64,000 nt of DNA, taken from Triticum aestivum (Eukaryota > Streptophyta > Magnoliopsida > Poales > Poaceae). This document shows positions 47,937 through 59,139 of this stretch, piece by piece. Under the pieces are notes generated by a model. That model was not told the DNA's origin, did no database searches, and saw nothing but the letters and a program-made list of their open reading frames with translations. The translations under genes and the position numbers were made by a program. Location: the NCBI RefSeq assembly GCF_018294505.1, contig NC_057809.1, forward strand, positions 140,156,979 to 140,220,978. The letters are read 5' to 3'. Position 1 is the first letter of the stretch, and each line of letters starts with the position of its first letter.

Positions 47937-49686
47937 TGTTGGAAATATGCCCTAGAGGCAATAATAAATTGATTATTATTATATTTCCTTGTTCATGATA
48001 ATCGTTTATTATCCATGCTAGAATTGTATTGATAGGAAACTCAGATACATGTGTGGATACATAGACAACACCATGTCCCTAGTAAGCCTCTAGTTGACTA
48101 GCTCGTTAATCAATAGATGGTTACGGTTTCCTGACCATGGACATTGGATGTCGTTGATAACGGGATCACATCATTAGGAGAATGATGTGATGGACAAGAC
48201 CCAATCCTAAGCCTAGCACAAGATCATGTAGTTCGTATGCTAAAGCTTTTCTAATGTCAAGTATCATTTCCTTAGACCATGAGATTGTGCAACTCCCGGA
48301 TACCGTAGGAGTGCTTTGGGTGTGCCAAACGTCACAACGTAACTGGGTGGCTATAAAGGAACACTACGGGTATCTCTGAAAGTGTCTGTTGGGTTGGCAC
48401 GAATCGAGATTGGGATTTTGTCACTCCGTGTAAACGGAGAGGTATCTCTGGGCCCACTCGGTAGGACATCATCATAATGTGCACAATGTGACCAAGGGGT
48501 TGATCACGGGATGATGTGTTACGGAACGAGTAAAGAGACTTGCCGGTAACGAGATTGAACAAGGTATCGGTATACCGACGATCGAATCTCGGGCAAGTAC
48601 CATACCGCTAGACAAAGGGAATTGTATACGGGATTGATTGAGTCCTTGACATCGTGGTTCATCCGATGAGATCATCGTGGAACATGTGGGAGCCAACATG
48701 GGTATCCAGATCCAGCTGTTGGTTATTGACCGGAGAACATCTCGGTCATGACTACATGTCTCCCGAACCCGTAGGGTCTACACACTTAAGGTTCGATGAC
48801 GCTAGGGTTATAAAGGAAGTTTGTATGTGGTTACCGAATGTTGTTCGGAGTCCCGGATGAGATCCCGGACGTCACGAGGAGTTCCAGAATGGTCCGGAGG
48901 TAAAGATTTATATATAGGAAGTCTTGTTTCGGCCATCGGGACAAGTTTCGGGGTCATCGGTATTGTACCGGGACCACCGGAAGGGTCCCGGGAGCCCACC
49001 GGGTGGGGCCACCTGCCCCAGGGGGCCACATGGGCTGTAGGGGGTGCGCCTTGGCCTACATGGGCCAAGGGCACCAGCCCCTAGAGGCCCATGCGCCAAG
49101 ATATAGGAAAAAGGGGAGAGTCCTAAAGGGGGAAGGCACCTCCGAGGTGCCTTGGGGAGGATGGACTCCTCCCCCCCTCTTAGCCGCACCCCTTCCTTGG
49201 AGGAAGGGGCAAGGCTGCGCCTCCCCCCCTCTCTCCTGCCCCTATATATAGTGGAGGGGAGGGAGGGCATCCACACCTGAGCCCTTGGCGCCTCCCTCCC
49301 TCCCGTGACACCTCCTCCTCTCCCGTAGGTGCTTGGCGAAGCCCTGCAGGATTGCCACGCTCCTCCATCACCACCACGCCGTTGTGCTGCTGCTGGATGG
49401 AGTCTTCCTCAACCTCTCCCTCTCTCCTTGCTGGATCAAGGCGTGGGAGACATCGTCGAGCTGTACGTGTGTTGAACGCGGAGGTGCCATCCGTTCGGCA
49501 CTGGGATCATCGGTGATCTGAATCACGACGAGTACGACTCCATCAACCCCGTTCACTTGAACGCTTCCGCTTAGCGATCTACAAGGGTATGTAGATGCAC
49601 TCTCCTTCCCCTCGTTGCTAGTCTCTCCATAGATAGATCTTGGTGACACGTAGGAAAATTTTGAATTTCTGCTACGTTCCCCAACA
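47937..49686 (+). repeat. 3' LTR of the second Angela-type element
   Basis: It is 1,750 bp and pairs with 40997-42745; terminal TG..CA is intact. The TATA box is near 49242. Confidence 0.95.
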
Positions 49687-50114
49687 GTGGGCCACTCGAT
49701 GACCTATTGGAATGTCAGAATTCCTCCGCCTTAACGAAGGGCCGTTTTCCGGCCAGGCATGTACGCACCCCGGGATCGGGAAAGTGTGGAGCCACCAGGG
49801 GCTATTTAGTAGCCCCACTGTCAAACTCCTATGACTAAGTGAAAGTGCTAAAGCATTATAGTCTGGTTGCCTCGCTCGCTCCGCTATCACCTCCTTAATA
49901 GGACCAAGACATTGGTTTAAGTGTGAACGCGTGTTTTTGCGAGCACCTTCGCATTATATGTGGGAGGGTTGAAGCCGACGGCTGCAATCTTTCAGGTTAT
50001 ACACATGTATACATAAACGGCCGCCCAGGAGGCATCATATTACTTTCAGGCAAAAGTATAAAAATAGCCTTATAAAAATTTATAAAAGCATTTCGCTTAC
50101 AATGAGATTACATA
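49687..50114 (+). other. 3' internal part of the Tat-type Gypsy element
   Basis: About 430 bp of non-coding DNA between the Copia 3' LTR and the antisense gene. No integrase or reverse transcriptase sequence was seen. Confidence 0.5.
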
Positions 50115-53021
50115 TCACTCAAACATAATATTTTTTGAGCACTGGTTCTCTATCAAACGAGCACCCTCAAGAACTTCTTCAAAGTAGTGCTCAACAGCCC
50201 TTCGACCTATGGCCGAATCTCGCGCTGCAACAGTGGTAGCATCCATCTCCGCCCAGTATGCTTTAACACGGGCAAAGGCCATCTGTGCGCCCTCTATGCA
50301 CGCCGACCTCTTCATCGCATTAATGCGCGGCACCATGTCAAGGAACTGCTGCACCAAGCTAAAATAGTTGTTCGGTTTTGACCTTTTCGGCCATAGATGA
50401 TCTACAACATACCTCATGAAGAGTCCAGACAACCTATTTAGTTCGGCCCATTCGGCTAATTGGTCAGTCAATGAAAGCGGACGCTCGGGAGAATGGAATT
50501 GTCTCCAAAACAGCTGGTCTACTTCACGATCCGTCTGACCCTGGAAATACTTGGCCGCATCGGCAGCGCTCGCCGCCAAATCCATATATACATCCTCCGA
50601 ACTCCACAGTCGATCCAGAGGGGCATACCGTGGATCTCCGAAGTTCCTTCGCAACATAAAGGATTTCCCAGCTACAATATCCCCGGCTTCCCGCAGCTCC
50701 TCCTTCTTTGCCCTCATAGCAGAGCAGAGGTCCTTTTTCGTCGCAGCAGCCTTCTCAAGGTCCGATGCCTTCGCTTGGTTTTCATTTTCAAGAACCCGGC
50801 AATGGTCGGTGGCGGCTTTTAATTCTATGGCCATCTTGGCCATCTTGTCTCGGCTCTCGCCATGTGCAGCCTTCTCGGCTTGCAACTCTTCGGCCGCCTT
50901 CAAAGCAGCCGCATTACCCAACCTCGCTTGTTCCTTGGCTTGGGCAAGTTCTGCCCACAAGGCTTCAACAGTGGCAGCTCCATCTGCAGTCACAACATAT
51001 TAAAGATACTGGCATCATGCTGCTCTTACTATGTGGCATTTACCAGATAATGACACTTACCCTGTGCCTCGTCAAGCCTTTTGTTAACAAGCTCGATGTC
51101 GGCGTCTGCCGCATCCAACTGCTGTTCTAAATGGGCAAACTCGCTAGTCCGGCTAGCCACCGGAGCTTCCATCACCTGCACATAGAGGCAGTATGGTTAT
51201 TACCTGGGAATATGATCCTCTGTTCATCGTCGTTTCCGAAAACAACCAGAGTCTCAGGGGCTACTATCTACACAGGGCACCCCTAGCATGTGCAGGACTA
51301 TCATACATTCTTTTACGTACCTCAAAGCCTGTCAGTAGACTCATAAAAGCTTCATGCAATCCGCTTTCGGCGGACGATATTCTCTCCATCACCGTATTCA
51401 TCAGCACACGGTGTTCATCTGAGATGGCCGCTCGCCCCACCAACTCCCTCAGAACATCCAATTGCACACTAGACAGTGCCGGACTCTTTTGTCTGCTCTC
51501 TTCGGGAGCCGGACACTGGGAGCTTCGGGGGTCAATGGGATTATCTTATGGACTCACCGGACTCGGAGAGGCCCTCCGCAACGACACTTCAGGGTCGCCC
51601 GCTTCCGGAGCGGAGGAGTCCGAAGGAGGCGTTTCGCTCTCCATCATCTCTAGAAGAAGATCCCCCAAAGACGAGCTCATTTGAGAGGGGCTAAGGCCCG
51701 AACTGCAAAGACATATGCGGTGGTTATCTGTACTATTAAAGTATTTCGGGTCACTTACGACTCGCGGGAGAATTGATCCCCCCGCGGACTTTGTGCGGCA
51801 ACAGCGCCCCCCAAGGTAGGACCCTCTGTGGGAGACTTCTTCTCCCATTTGGAAGCTTTAGCTTCCGAATCCCCGGGCACAGTCCTTTTCCTCTTCTGGT
51901 CGTCTTCCTTCATGGAGACGCTCGCTCCCTCGGTTAGAATGGGCAGCGTTGGGGGCCCGTGTCCGCCCGTATTATCCTCCACAGTATCTTCCTCCAAGGG
52001 CTCCAGGCAAGGTGCGGTCTGGAGCATCTTTTCCAATACCGGATTTTCCAAACCCTCCGGAAGGGGGGTCGAACACCGAATCAACTTCACCTTTGTTAGC
52101 CAGTCCTTGTCAAAAAGCAAACCCTTAGAAATAACTTCGTAACAAAGGAGAGATAGTATGTTCGGCCGAAAGATGCCTTACCTATTCGGTGGCGCAGTTA
52201 CTACTCAGGTCCACTTCCTCGGTGATTTCCGGACACTCCACCTGAGGTCCAAAGAATGACTTGTACATCTCCTCGTACGTCAGGCCGAGAAAATTTTGAA
52301 TGACACGCGGTCCCTCGGGATTGAACTCCCACAGGCGAAGAGGCCGGCGTTTGCAAGGCTGGACTTGACGAACCAGCATAACTTGTATTACCGCAACCAA
52401 ACTGAAATCTCCATTGAAGAGATCTCGAATGCGGCTTTGCAGTATAGGCACGTCCTTGGCTGGACCCCAGCTCAGACCTCTGCTGATCCATGACATCAGT
52501 TGTGGTGGAGGGCCCGAGCGGAAAACAGGGGCGGCCGCCCACTTGGCACTTCTAGGAGCCGTGATGTAGAACCACTCCTGTTGCCACAATTCAGACACCT
52601 CTGGGATGGAACCTTTGGGCCACGGAGCTCCTGTCATCTTGCGTATTGAGGCACCTCCACACGCTGCATGTTGCCCCTCGATCATCTTCGGCTTTACTTC
52701 AAAGGTCTTGAGCCATAGGCCAAAGTGAGGGGTAACCCGGAGGAAGGCCTCGCACACGACAATGAATGTCGTGATATGAAGAAAGGAGTCCGGAGCTATA
52801 TCATGGAAGTCTAGCCCGTAATAAAACATCAAACCCCTGACGAAAGGATCCAGAGCAAGGCCTAGACCTCGGAGGAAGTGGGAAACGAACACGACGTTTT
52901 TGTTGGGTTCGGGGGTGGGGACGGCCTGCCCTCGGGGAGGCAGCCGATGCAAGATCTCGGCGGTCAGATATCTGGCCTCCCTCAACATTTTGATGTCTTC
53001 CTCCGTGACGGAGGAAGGCAC
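50115..53021 (-). pseudogene. Antisense gene of the Tat-type element (Transposase_28-like)
   Basis: Five minus-strand segments fit a multi-exon gene: 53021-52182, 52120-51755, about 51684-51546, 51467-51264 and 50993-50115. The first (279 codons) has the conserved region of the family known as putative gypsy-type transposon protein (PF04195): FVSHFLRGLGL, GLMFYYGLDFHDIAPDS and WQQEWFYITAPR. It ends at a TAG abutting a good splice donor (AATAG then GTAAGG). The last segment has a long Ala/Glu/Lys coiled-coil (roughly residues 1-110). In this lineage such antisense genes are recurrent but their role is unknown. The exon joins are my inference. Confidence 0.7.
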
Positions 53022-53152
53022 CCATCGGCCTTAAAGGCTAGATCCGGACATGACTGAAGGTTCGGAGCACCTGACCTGAACTTTGGGCGTTTGAGCTTGA
53101 GGTGGGGGAAGGATTTGATTGAGCACGGGAGGGAGAAATAAAAGCCTTGTCC

Positions 53153-53162
53153 CTTTATAAAG
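53153..53162 (-). promoter_or_regulatory. TATA box of the antisense gene
   Basis: The plus strand reads CTTTATAAAG, so the minus strand reads CTTTATAAAG as well. It lies about 130 bases upstream of the first ATG (53021) of the antisense gene, a usual TATA-to-start distance with a short leader. No competing plus-strand gene is near it. Confidence 0.5.
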
Positions 53163-53584
53163 AGGGTGAATATCAAGCATCCTCTCCGTGTCCGTTTGGA
53201 CTTGCCTATAATCTAGGAGTCCTAGAAGCGGTTGGGTTACCCATGCCCGTATTGATGAGAATCCCGGAATAAGGGGACACGATCTCTGCTTTAACAAGAT
53301 GTGCCAAGGAAACCGCCTCGCATGACGCGCTGAGGTGGGATAATGAAACGACTTGGATAAAGGCTTGGCCGTGGTGTGTCACACTACGGAATACGTCAGC
53401 AGATTAGATTTGTGTAAATATTATTCTCTCTATGGCAATATGTGGAAACTTATTTTGCAGAGCCGGACACTATCTTTGTGTTCAAAATCTTGTACGAAGT
53501 ACTTGGAGGAGGAACCCGCCTTGCAATGCCGAAGACAATCTGCGCGCCGGACTCGTCGTCATTGAAGCCTGGTTCAGGGGCTAC

Positions 53585-54063
53585 TGAGGGAGTCCTGGAT
53601 TAGGGGGTGTTCGGATAGCCGGACTATACCATCAGCGGGACTCCTGGACTATGAAGATACAAGATTGAAGACTTTGTCCCGTGTCCGGAAGGGACTTTCC
53701 TTGGCGTGGAAGGCAAGCTTGGCGATACGGATATGCAGATCTCCTACCATTGTAACCGACTTTGTGTAACCCTAACCCTCTCCGGTGTCTATATAAACCG
53801 GAGGGTTTTAGTTCGCAGGACAACACACAACAACAATCATACCATAGGCTAGCTTCTAGGGTTTAGCCTCTCTGATCTCGTGGTAGATCTACTCTTGTAC
53901 TACCCATATCATCAATATTAATCAAGCAAGACGTAGGGTTTTACCTCCATCGAGAGGGCCCGAACCTGGGTAAAACTTCGTGCCCCTTGCCTCCTGTTAC
54001 CATCTGGCCTAGACGCACAGTTCGGGACCCCCTACCCGAGATCCGCTGGTTTTGACACCGACA
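53585..54063 (+). repeat. 3' LTR of the Tat-type Gypsy element
   Basis: It is 479 bp and pairs with 37228-37706. The sequence just before it, GGTTCAGGGGCTACTGAGGG, contains the polypurine-like GGGGCTAC. Confidence 0.92.
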
Positions 54064-54349
54064 CCGGGGTAGTCGGCCTCGACGCCTCCGACGCCGACGG
54101 GGGTGGCCAGAGAAGGAGATCAGCGAAGGCCAGTAGAGGGTTGGAGGCGGTGGAGGGGAAGGGTTGGAGGCTCGCAGACTCGAGGAAGGGATCTGTTTGC
54201 GGTTAGGTTCAGGCGTAATCGGACCGAGACTTGGGTGGGATCTGTTTACACCGTAACCAATAACAGAGCTACCTAAACAAACAACTATTAACGCAATCTG
54301 TTACCGTCATTATCAGGTTGCGTTACAATTCGCCGAACCAAACAGCTCC
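54064..54349 (-). mobile_element. Right end of the interrupted PIF/Harbinger transposon
   Basis: This resumes the Harbinger element after the Gypsy insertion. Its terminus on the minus strand reads GGAGCTGTTTGGTTCGGCG, in the style of PIF/Harbinger ends, followed on the plus strand by TAA (54350-54352), a normal 3 bp target for the superfamily. The partner terminus lies beyond the CACTA and was not found. Confidence 0.65.
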
Positions 54350-54352
54350 TAA

Positions 54353-54481
54353 GTCTTCGTAGAGATTCCAATATTGACTATATACACACACATATATAGA
54401 CTTTTTAAAAAATGTAGGTTCACTCATGTTAATTTAGATCATGGGCCCAATGTTCAATCTAGCTTAAAATTCCCCTTCCGA
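54353..54481. other. Unassigned AT-rich spacer
   Basis: 129 bp between two Harbinger-type elements with a CACACACATATATA run. Nothing else was seen. Confidence 0.4.
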
Positions 54482-54805
54482 GAGCATCTACAGCCGGGCG
54501 CCCTCCCCCGCCTCAAACGCCCGGGCGAATGGCCCGGTCACAAAAATCCCACCTAGATGGGCTGCTTAAACGGGCCTCAAACGCTCGGCCTGACCAGCAC
54601 CCCTCATATCCAACCCAAATATGGGACGGGTATGGGGGCGCCCGCCACGTCGGACCCGACAACCCTACCTCACCAAAAATTGCACAAAATCCACTAAATT
54701 CTTCCTCCTCCTGCCGCCGCCCTCCTACATTTCCCACGCCTGAGCCCTCGCCGTCCGCCACCCTTGCTTCCCATCCTCACCACCGGTCCCGATCTGCCGT
54801 CCTAG

Positions 54806-56541
54806 ATGTCGTTCAACCCATCCCCGACCGCCACGATGGAGACTGCGTCTACCTCATCCATCGGCGTCCCTTCCGAGGATCCGGCGGCTGGTTGGGCCAT
54901 TTTGGAGAGCCTTCCGCCCATGCAAATGTCGGTGGTGGACATATGTCACTCACCGCAACTCGTTCGGGGCGCGGATGAGCACGGGCATCGACGGCACCAG
55001 GGCTGCCCACGACCTGTTCGACAGAATGGCATAATAAGAATAGGTATGCTTTTGTTGCTCCTGTCCGATCAAAGTTTCATATGGCATGTTCAGTGTTTTG
55101 CATAGACCGCTAGTTCATTTCAGACATGATGAATTCTTGCAAACCATGATCATCTAGGAGGCGTTCATGTCGAGCATGATCAATGACAATGAAGGTTTGA
55201 CCCAAATGGAGTACAAATTTGGGGGCACGCATTTGAAGTATTCCCATGTCTTCATCGTATGTCCTCAAAATTTGAACATGATCATGATCATCTAGAAGAC
55301 AGGGGAATACGATGAAGGCAAATTGGATCAACATATGTCCTCAAAATTCCCAATCCGAGCAAGAAGAAGAAGACAGCGGAATACGATGAAGGCAAAAGGT
55401 CCGCATTCTCAACTTTTGAGGACATCTTGTTGGTCAAAAATTGGTTGGCCACAACAATTGATCCAATTTGCGGCATCGAAAAGGGGAACAAGTATTGGAG
55501 GCGATTTGAAAGAAGTATCACAGACAAAAGGGATATGTGGAGCCGCATCATATCATGACCAACCACAATGTGGCATCTCTCCGACATTGATGGGGGATTA
55601 TTCAAGGGGAAGTGAACAAGTACGTCATCTACTACTCACAAGTGACCAAACACCCTCAAAGTGGAATGGGAGTGGCAACTCACGTAAGCTCAATTGCTTC
55701 ATCTTGTCATCATTTGCATATGCTTCTTGTGTTTGCATTCTCGTGCTCATACATATGTTGTTTGCTAGATGGCGATGGCGGCCACTTTGTATCACGAGAC
55801 GGGGAAGAAGTTGTATGCTTTTAGACACTGTTGTATCATATTAAATGGAGTGCCAAAGTGGACACAACATGTGGCCCATCTCAAGGCCGACAAGAAGAGG
55901 AATGGTGGCTCGAGCTCCCACCAATCAACTGGGTTGGACGATGAAGAGAACGATATTGTGTCGAGAATGGAAGAGCCGCCGTGTCAAAGGATAACCAATA
56001 AGTCATGGAAAAACAAGTAGGAGAAGGCAAGGGCCTCCCATGACGCCGCAAAATTGTCTTCCACATGGACGGGCATTTTTTCGGCAAGGGAGAACAAGAA
56101 AGTGGAGAGGTACAAACTCATGCTGGATGTGCAAAAGAACATGATGGATGAGACTGGAAGAGGGCGGAGGAGAAACTGGAAATTGAGAGGGAGAAGATCG
56201 AGTTGGAGAAGCAAGGGGCGGCTATCAAATGGGAACTCGAGAAGGCCAAGACATTTGGAGAATGAACTTGAGAAGGAGCGGTTACAACTCGCACGGGTTG
56301 CAGAGGATCCAAAGATCATGTTGGCCGACGAAACCCTCTTGAATGAGCATGCAAAGAAGTGGCTTGTGAATAAAAAGAAGGGGATCAACGAGCGTAGTGA
56401 GTACGAGGCGGTGAGGACAGCTACGACGGAGCAGGATGCAAACATGGCCTCATGGCCTCGGAGCAGGTGGCATGGATGGCGGGCGGCTAGTGATCCGACA
56501 AGCAAGCGAGAGGCATCCGTACGCTCGGACATGGATTTCAT
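54806..56541 (+). pseudogene. Harbinger ORF1 relic (NAM-associated domain)
   Basis: Plus-strand pieces in changing frames start at MSFNPSPTATMETAS (54806). They continue with an EDILLVKNWLA-type Trp-containing Myb/SANT segment (near 55415), a KYVIYYSQVTKHPQSGMG-like segment (near 55618), KKLYAFRHCCIILNGVPKW (near 55805) and the helical, Lys/Glu-rich C-terminus with NKKVERYKLMLDVQ (near 56095). This order is that of plant proteins with the NAM-associated C-terminal domain, which occur as ORF1 in PIF/Harbinger elements. Frameshifts and stops break it at least four times. It is not a functional NAC gene. Confidence 0.7.
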
Positions 56542-56701
56542 TTTGGCATGTCTGGTTCTGTTGAACTATAATTTCCTTTGCTTTGTTTTGAACTGTTGAA
56601 TTCGAACAATTTGTATTATATGATCGACATGCATGGATTGTATGAATTTGAGAATCCGTATTTGAGGTTTGTGACTATGCGGCACTAGAAATAAGGGGTC
56701 A

Positions 56702-57551
56702 GAGCAACTCCAAAGGGGCGACCCATTTCGTTCGCCTGCGTCCGTTTGGGTCGGCGCGGACAAAAGTGGCGGCCCAATGCGCCAACCCAAACCCAAATCA
56801 CGTCCGCTTCGCGTCTGTGCCGACGCATTTGCGGTCCAAATTTGCGCCCCAAATGCGTCGGCGCGGACGCCACGTGCGCCTTCTCGGCGTCCGCCGCGTC
56901 CTCACCTGGCGGCCGTCCAACGACCCGCTGCCCACGCGATCAGCTTAATTTATGACCACGGGCCCACGCGTCAGCGACGGCGGTCGTCCTTTTTTAAGCC
57001 GACCGTGCGGCGTGGCCGTTCTCATCCAAACTCGCCGTCCACATCTAGCCAGCTCTATTCCCCAGTCGTCGGCAAACCCTAGCCACCACCACCACAGCGA
57101 GATGGCGCTCTTCTCTGGCGCCGGTAGCAGCAAGGCCAAGGCCAAGGCCCCGCCGTCCCTTTCCCATCGAAGCTCCTCCCGCCTCCACCAGCACCGGCTC
57201 GCCGGCAGAGGCATCGCGTGAACGTGCCAGTGCACCAAGCGGAGTGGCACTGGCACCACTGCGTGCCTCTGCTGTACCCTCGTAGTTTAGGTTGTTTTTA
57301 TTTTTCTTAAATGTTAATGTGGACGCGTGGACTCTCGCCGGCCTTCATGGCCGGTTGTAATGTTTAATTAATGTTTTTTTTTTAAATATGCATGTGTTTT
57401 TTTCTAGCGCCGTCAAAATGGATCGGGTCAGCGTTGGGCGCACGCGCCGATCCAAATGCGGAAGCGGACGTCCGTTTTCGCCTGGCCGACCCAAACAGAT
57501 AAAAAGCGGACAAAATCGCCGTCCGTTTGGGTCGACCCGTTGGAATTGCTC
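56702..57551. mobile_element. Nested 850 bp terminal-inverted-repeat element
   Basis: The ends GAGCAACTCCAA and TTGGAATTGCTC are inverted repeats with one mismatch over 12 bases, followed inward by the repeated GTCCGTTTGGGTCGGC/GTCCGTTTGGGTCGAC. The flanks are TCA on both sides (56699-56701 and 57552-57554), a perfect 3 bp duplication. It is GC-rich and codes for nothing I recognise. Confidence 0.7.
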
Positions 57552-57655
57552 TCAGCGGGCGCTGTTCGTGGACACGCCCGGACGTGGCTGTAAATGCTCT
57601 GAATACATGATAATCTCTGTCTCTGCTTGCCTCACAATGGTTTACGCGGGATTTA

Positions 57656-58031
57656 GAGGGTGTTTGTTTTCAGGGACTTTTTTGTGTAGGGACTAGAAAA
57701 AGTCCCTCTTAGAGACTTTTTTATCAAACGAGAGGGACTTTTTAGGTACTAAACTAGGCATTTGGGACTAAATGAAAAAGACTCTTAAGGAGAGTCTTTT
57801 TGGGACTTTTCCAACAATGCCCCTTCATACACCCATTGGCCCGCCACCCCATGGTGTTGTTTGATTGTTATTTTTCTATATACTAGGGACAACATAGTTA
57901 TTTAATAACCTTTATGAAGGGGCTAGAGACTTTTTAGTCTCTGAAAACAAATATGGAGGGACTTTTTAGGGACTATAGATTTTTTAGTTGGTACTAGAAA
58001 AAGTCCTAGAACTAGAGAATCAAACACCACA
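57656..58031. mobile_element. Tourist-type MITE
   Basis: 376 bp flanked by TTA on both sides (57653-57655 and 58032-58034). The ends GAGGGTGTTTG and the complement TGTGGTGTTTG form an inverted repeat, and inner AGGGACTTTTT/AAAGTCC blocks repeat in both orientations, so the whole can fold back on itself. Confidence 0.82.
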
Positions 58032-58185
58032 TTACTTTCGCTCCTTGGGTTCCGTGACGACGATTCATGCAGTTGCATGGCAATTCCTCAATGCCATACC
58101 GTCTGGTAGTGCATCAGCGTCACACGGACACAACCCATGAGTGATGCTTGATTCGTCGTCGTCGCCAAGTCGTGATGCAGGCATG

Positions 58186-58226
58186 AGCATTTATCCGCGC
58201 CCACAAGCATTTATCCGCGCCCACAA
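58186..58226 (+). repeat. 20 bp tandem repeat, two copies
   Basis: AGCATTTATCCGCGCCCACA is repeated immediately, at 58186 and 58206. Confidence 0.85.
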
Positions 58227-58409
58227 GCGCGAAGAAACGCGGAAATTTTCTGCCCAAAACGACTCCAACTCAGGCTGCGTGTCAGTAGTACCTTCAATTC
58301 AGGCTGTGCCCCGGCACCAGTGTTTCAGAGGTAAACTATATTGCCAGTAGCGTAAACCAACCGTAAAGCGATCGTGTTTGCCTCAGTTTTCATCAAAAAT
58401 AAAAATAAA

Positions 58410-58466
58410 GCACGATCAGGCAAATCGGCCACCGTCCCCAGTGTTGAAACGTCGTGTCGCTCTCTC
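58410..58466 (+). repeat. 57 bp direct repeat, copy 1
   Basis: GCACGATCAGGCAAATCGGC and the next 37 bases are identical to 59140-59196. The flanks differ completely. Confidence 0.9.
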
Positions 58467-58745
58467 ACGATGATCTTATCGGCGCGCGTCATCCTGCCGA
58501 CGCTTCGATCCATGCCGGGCAAAACAGGGAAAACCGGTCGCCGCCGACGCAGATTGGCACGCACGCGCGACTGATGATATGAACTCCTTGCTAGCCCTAG
58601 CTAGTTGCTTGACTTGCTGTTGCACATACGCCACACGGCGCGTGTGATTGGCGTGTCAGTGTGATTTACCGTGCCAATAAGCGCCTCCGATTATCCTGAA
58701 TAAAAAAAGAAGAGAGGAAGCACCTCGGATGCACATCTCACGGTC

Positions 58746-58755
58746 TATAAAAAGG
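58746..58755 (+). promoter_or_regulatory. Possible TATA box of an unrecognised transcription unit
   Basis: TATAAAAAGG is followed by about 250 bases that look like a plant 5' untranslated leader (CA/CT-rich, no long frame). Donor-like AAGGTACTC (59006) and GAGGTACGTG (59114) follow. No coding exon could be attached, so this may be an orphan promoter or an upstream alternative for the ATPase gene 1.8 kb away. Confidence 0.3.
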
Positions 58756-59139
58756 AGACGAGCCCAGCCGGCCAGCGCCGCACAAGTCTAAAGCCAAAAA
58801 GCACACTGAACGCCTCGCTTCCTTGCTCACTGCCGGACGCAAAGGTGCGGCCAGCTTCCCGGCCAAGCCCGCACGTACGGAGTACATATGCTGCCCCGTG
58901 TCTGTGTGTCAGACGCGCTTGCTCCCTGCACCAACTGGCTACCTACAAGCTAGCTAGCTAGGCTCCATCGGAAGCAATAGCCAGCCAGCCAGCCTGCATT
59001 CACCCAAGGTACTCATTCCGCGCGCCACCTTTCTTCCCTCGGAGCCCGGCCGGCGCCGTCTCCCTCCCTCCGCCCTGCCCCGTCGCCGTCGATCTCCGCC
59101 GGAGAAGCTGCCCGAGGTACGTGCGTACCGGCCCTGAAT

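Larger units (their letters stand above)
40997..49686 (+). mobile_element. Second Angela-type Copia element, young LTRs and decayed coding region
   Basis: LTRs at 40997-42745 and 47937-49686 differ by 13 substitutions and one indel (about 0.7%). The internal 5.2 kb has a leader, then gag, protease, integrase, reverse transcriptase and RNase H remnants in the usual Copia order, with many stops and frameshifts. The 5 bp flanks do not match (CTAAA left, GTGGG right). It lies inside the Tat-type Gypsy element. Confidence 0.92.
37228..54063 (+). mobile_element. Tat/Retand-type Gypsy element with antisense gene
   Basis: Identical-length LTRs (479 bp, about 2.9% different) bound the element. Internal parts are gag-protease (37733-40777, +) and, after a nested Copia insertion, a decayed antisense gene (50115-53021, -). 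An extra antisense gene between pol and the 3' LTR is the known layout of Tat/Retand elements. Reverse transcriptase, RNase H and integrase are missing. The element inserted in the Harbinger transposon; the flanks share CCGG (37224-37227 and 54064-54067), with CCCGG/CCGGG as imperfect 5-mers. Confidence 0.85.
54482..57599 (+). mobile_element. Second PIF/Harbinger-type element, ORF1 relic only
   Basis: The left end GAGCATCTACAGCC and the complement of the right end, GAGCATTTACAGCC, form terminal inverted repeats. Flanks CGA (54479-54481) and TGA (57600-57602) agree at two of three bases. Inside are an ORF1 relic of the Myb/NAM-associated type and a nested 850 bp element, but no DDE transposase, so it would need help from another element. 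Confidence 0.7.

Noticed and set aside
50187..51130. Plus-strand frames opposite the last segment of the antisense gene.
   Set aside because: They are shadows of the Ala/Lys/Glu-rich coiled coil read on the other strand.
54806..56541. A host NAC or NAM-type gene.
   Set aside because: The NAM-associated domain here belongs to a Harbinger ORF1 relic inside terminal inverted repeats, and it is broken by several frameshifts.
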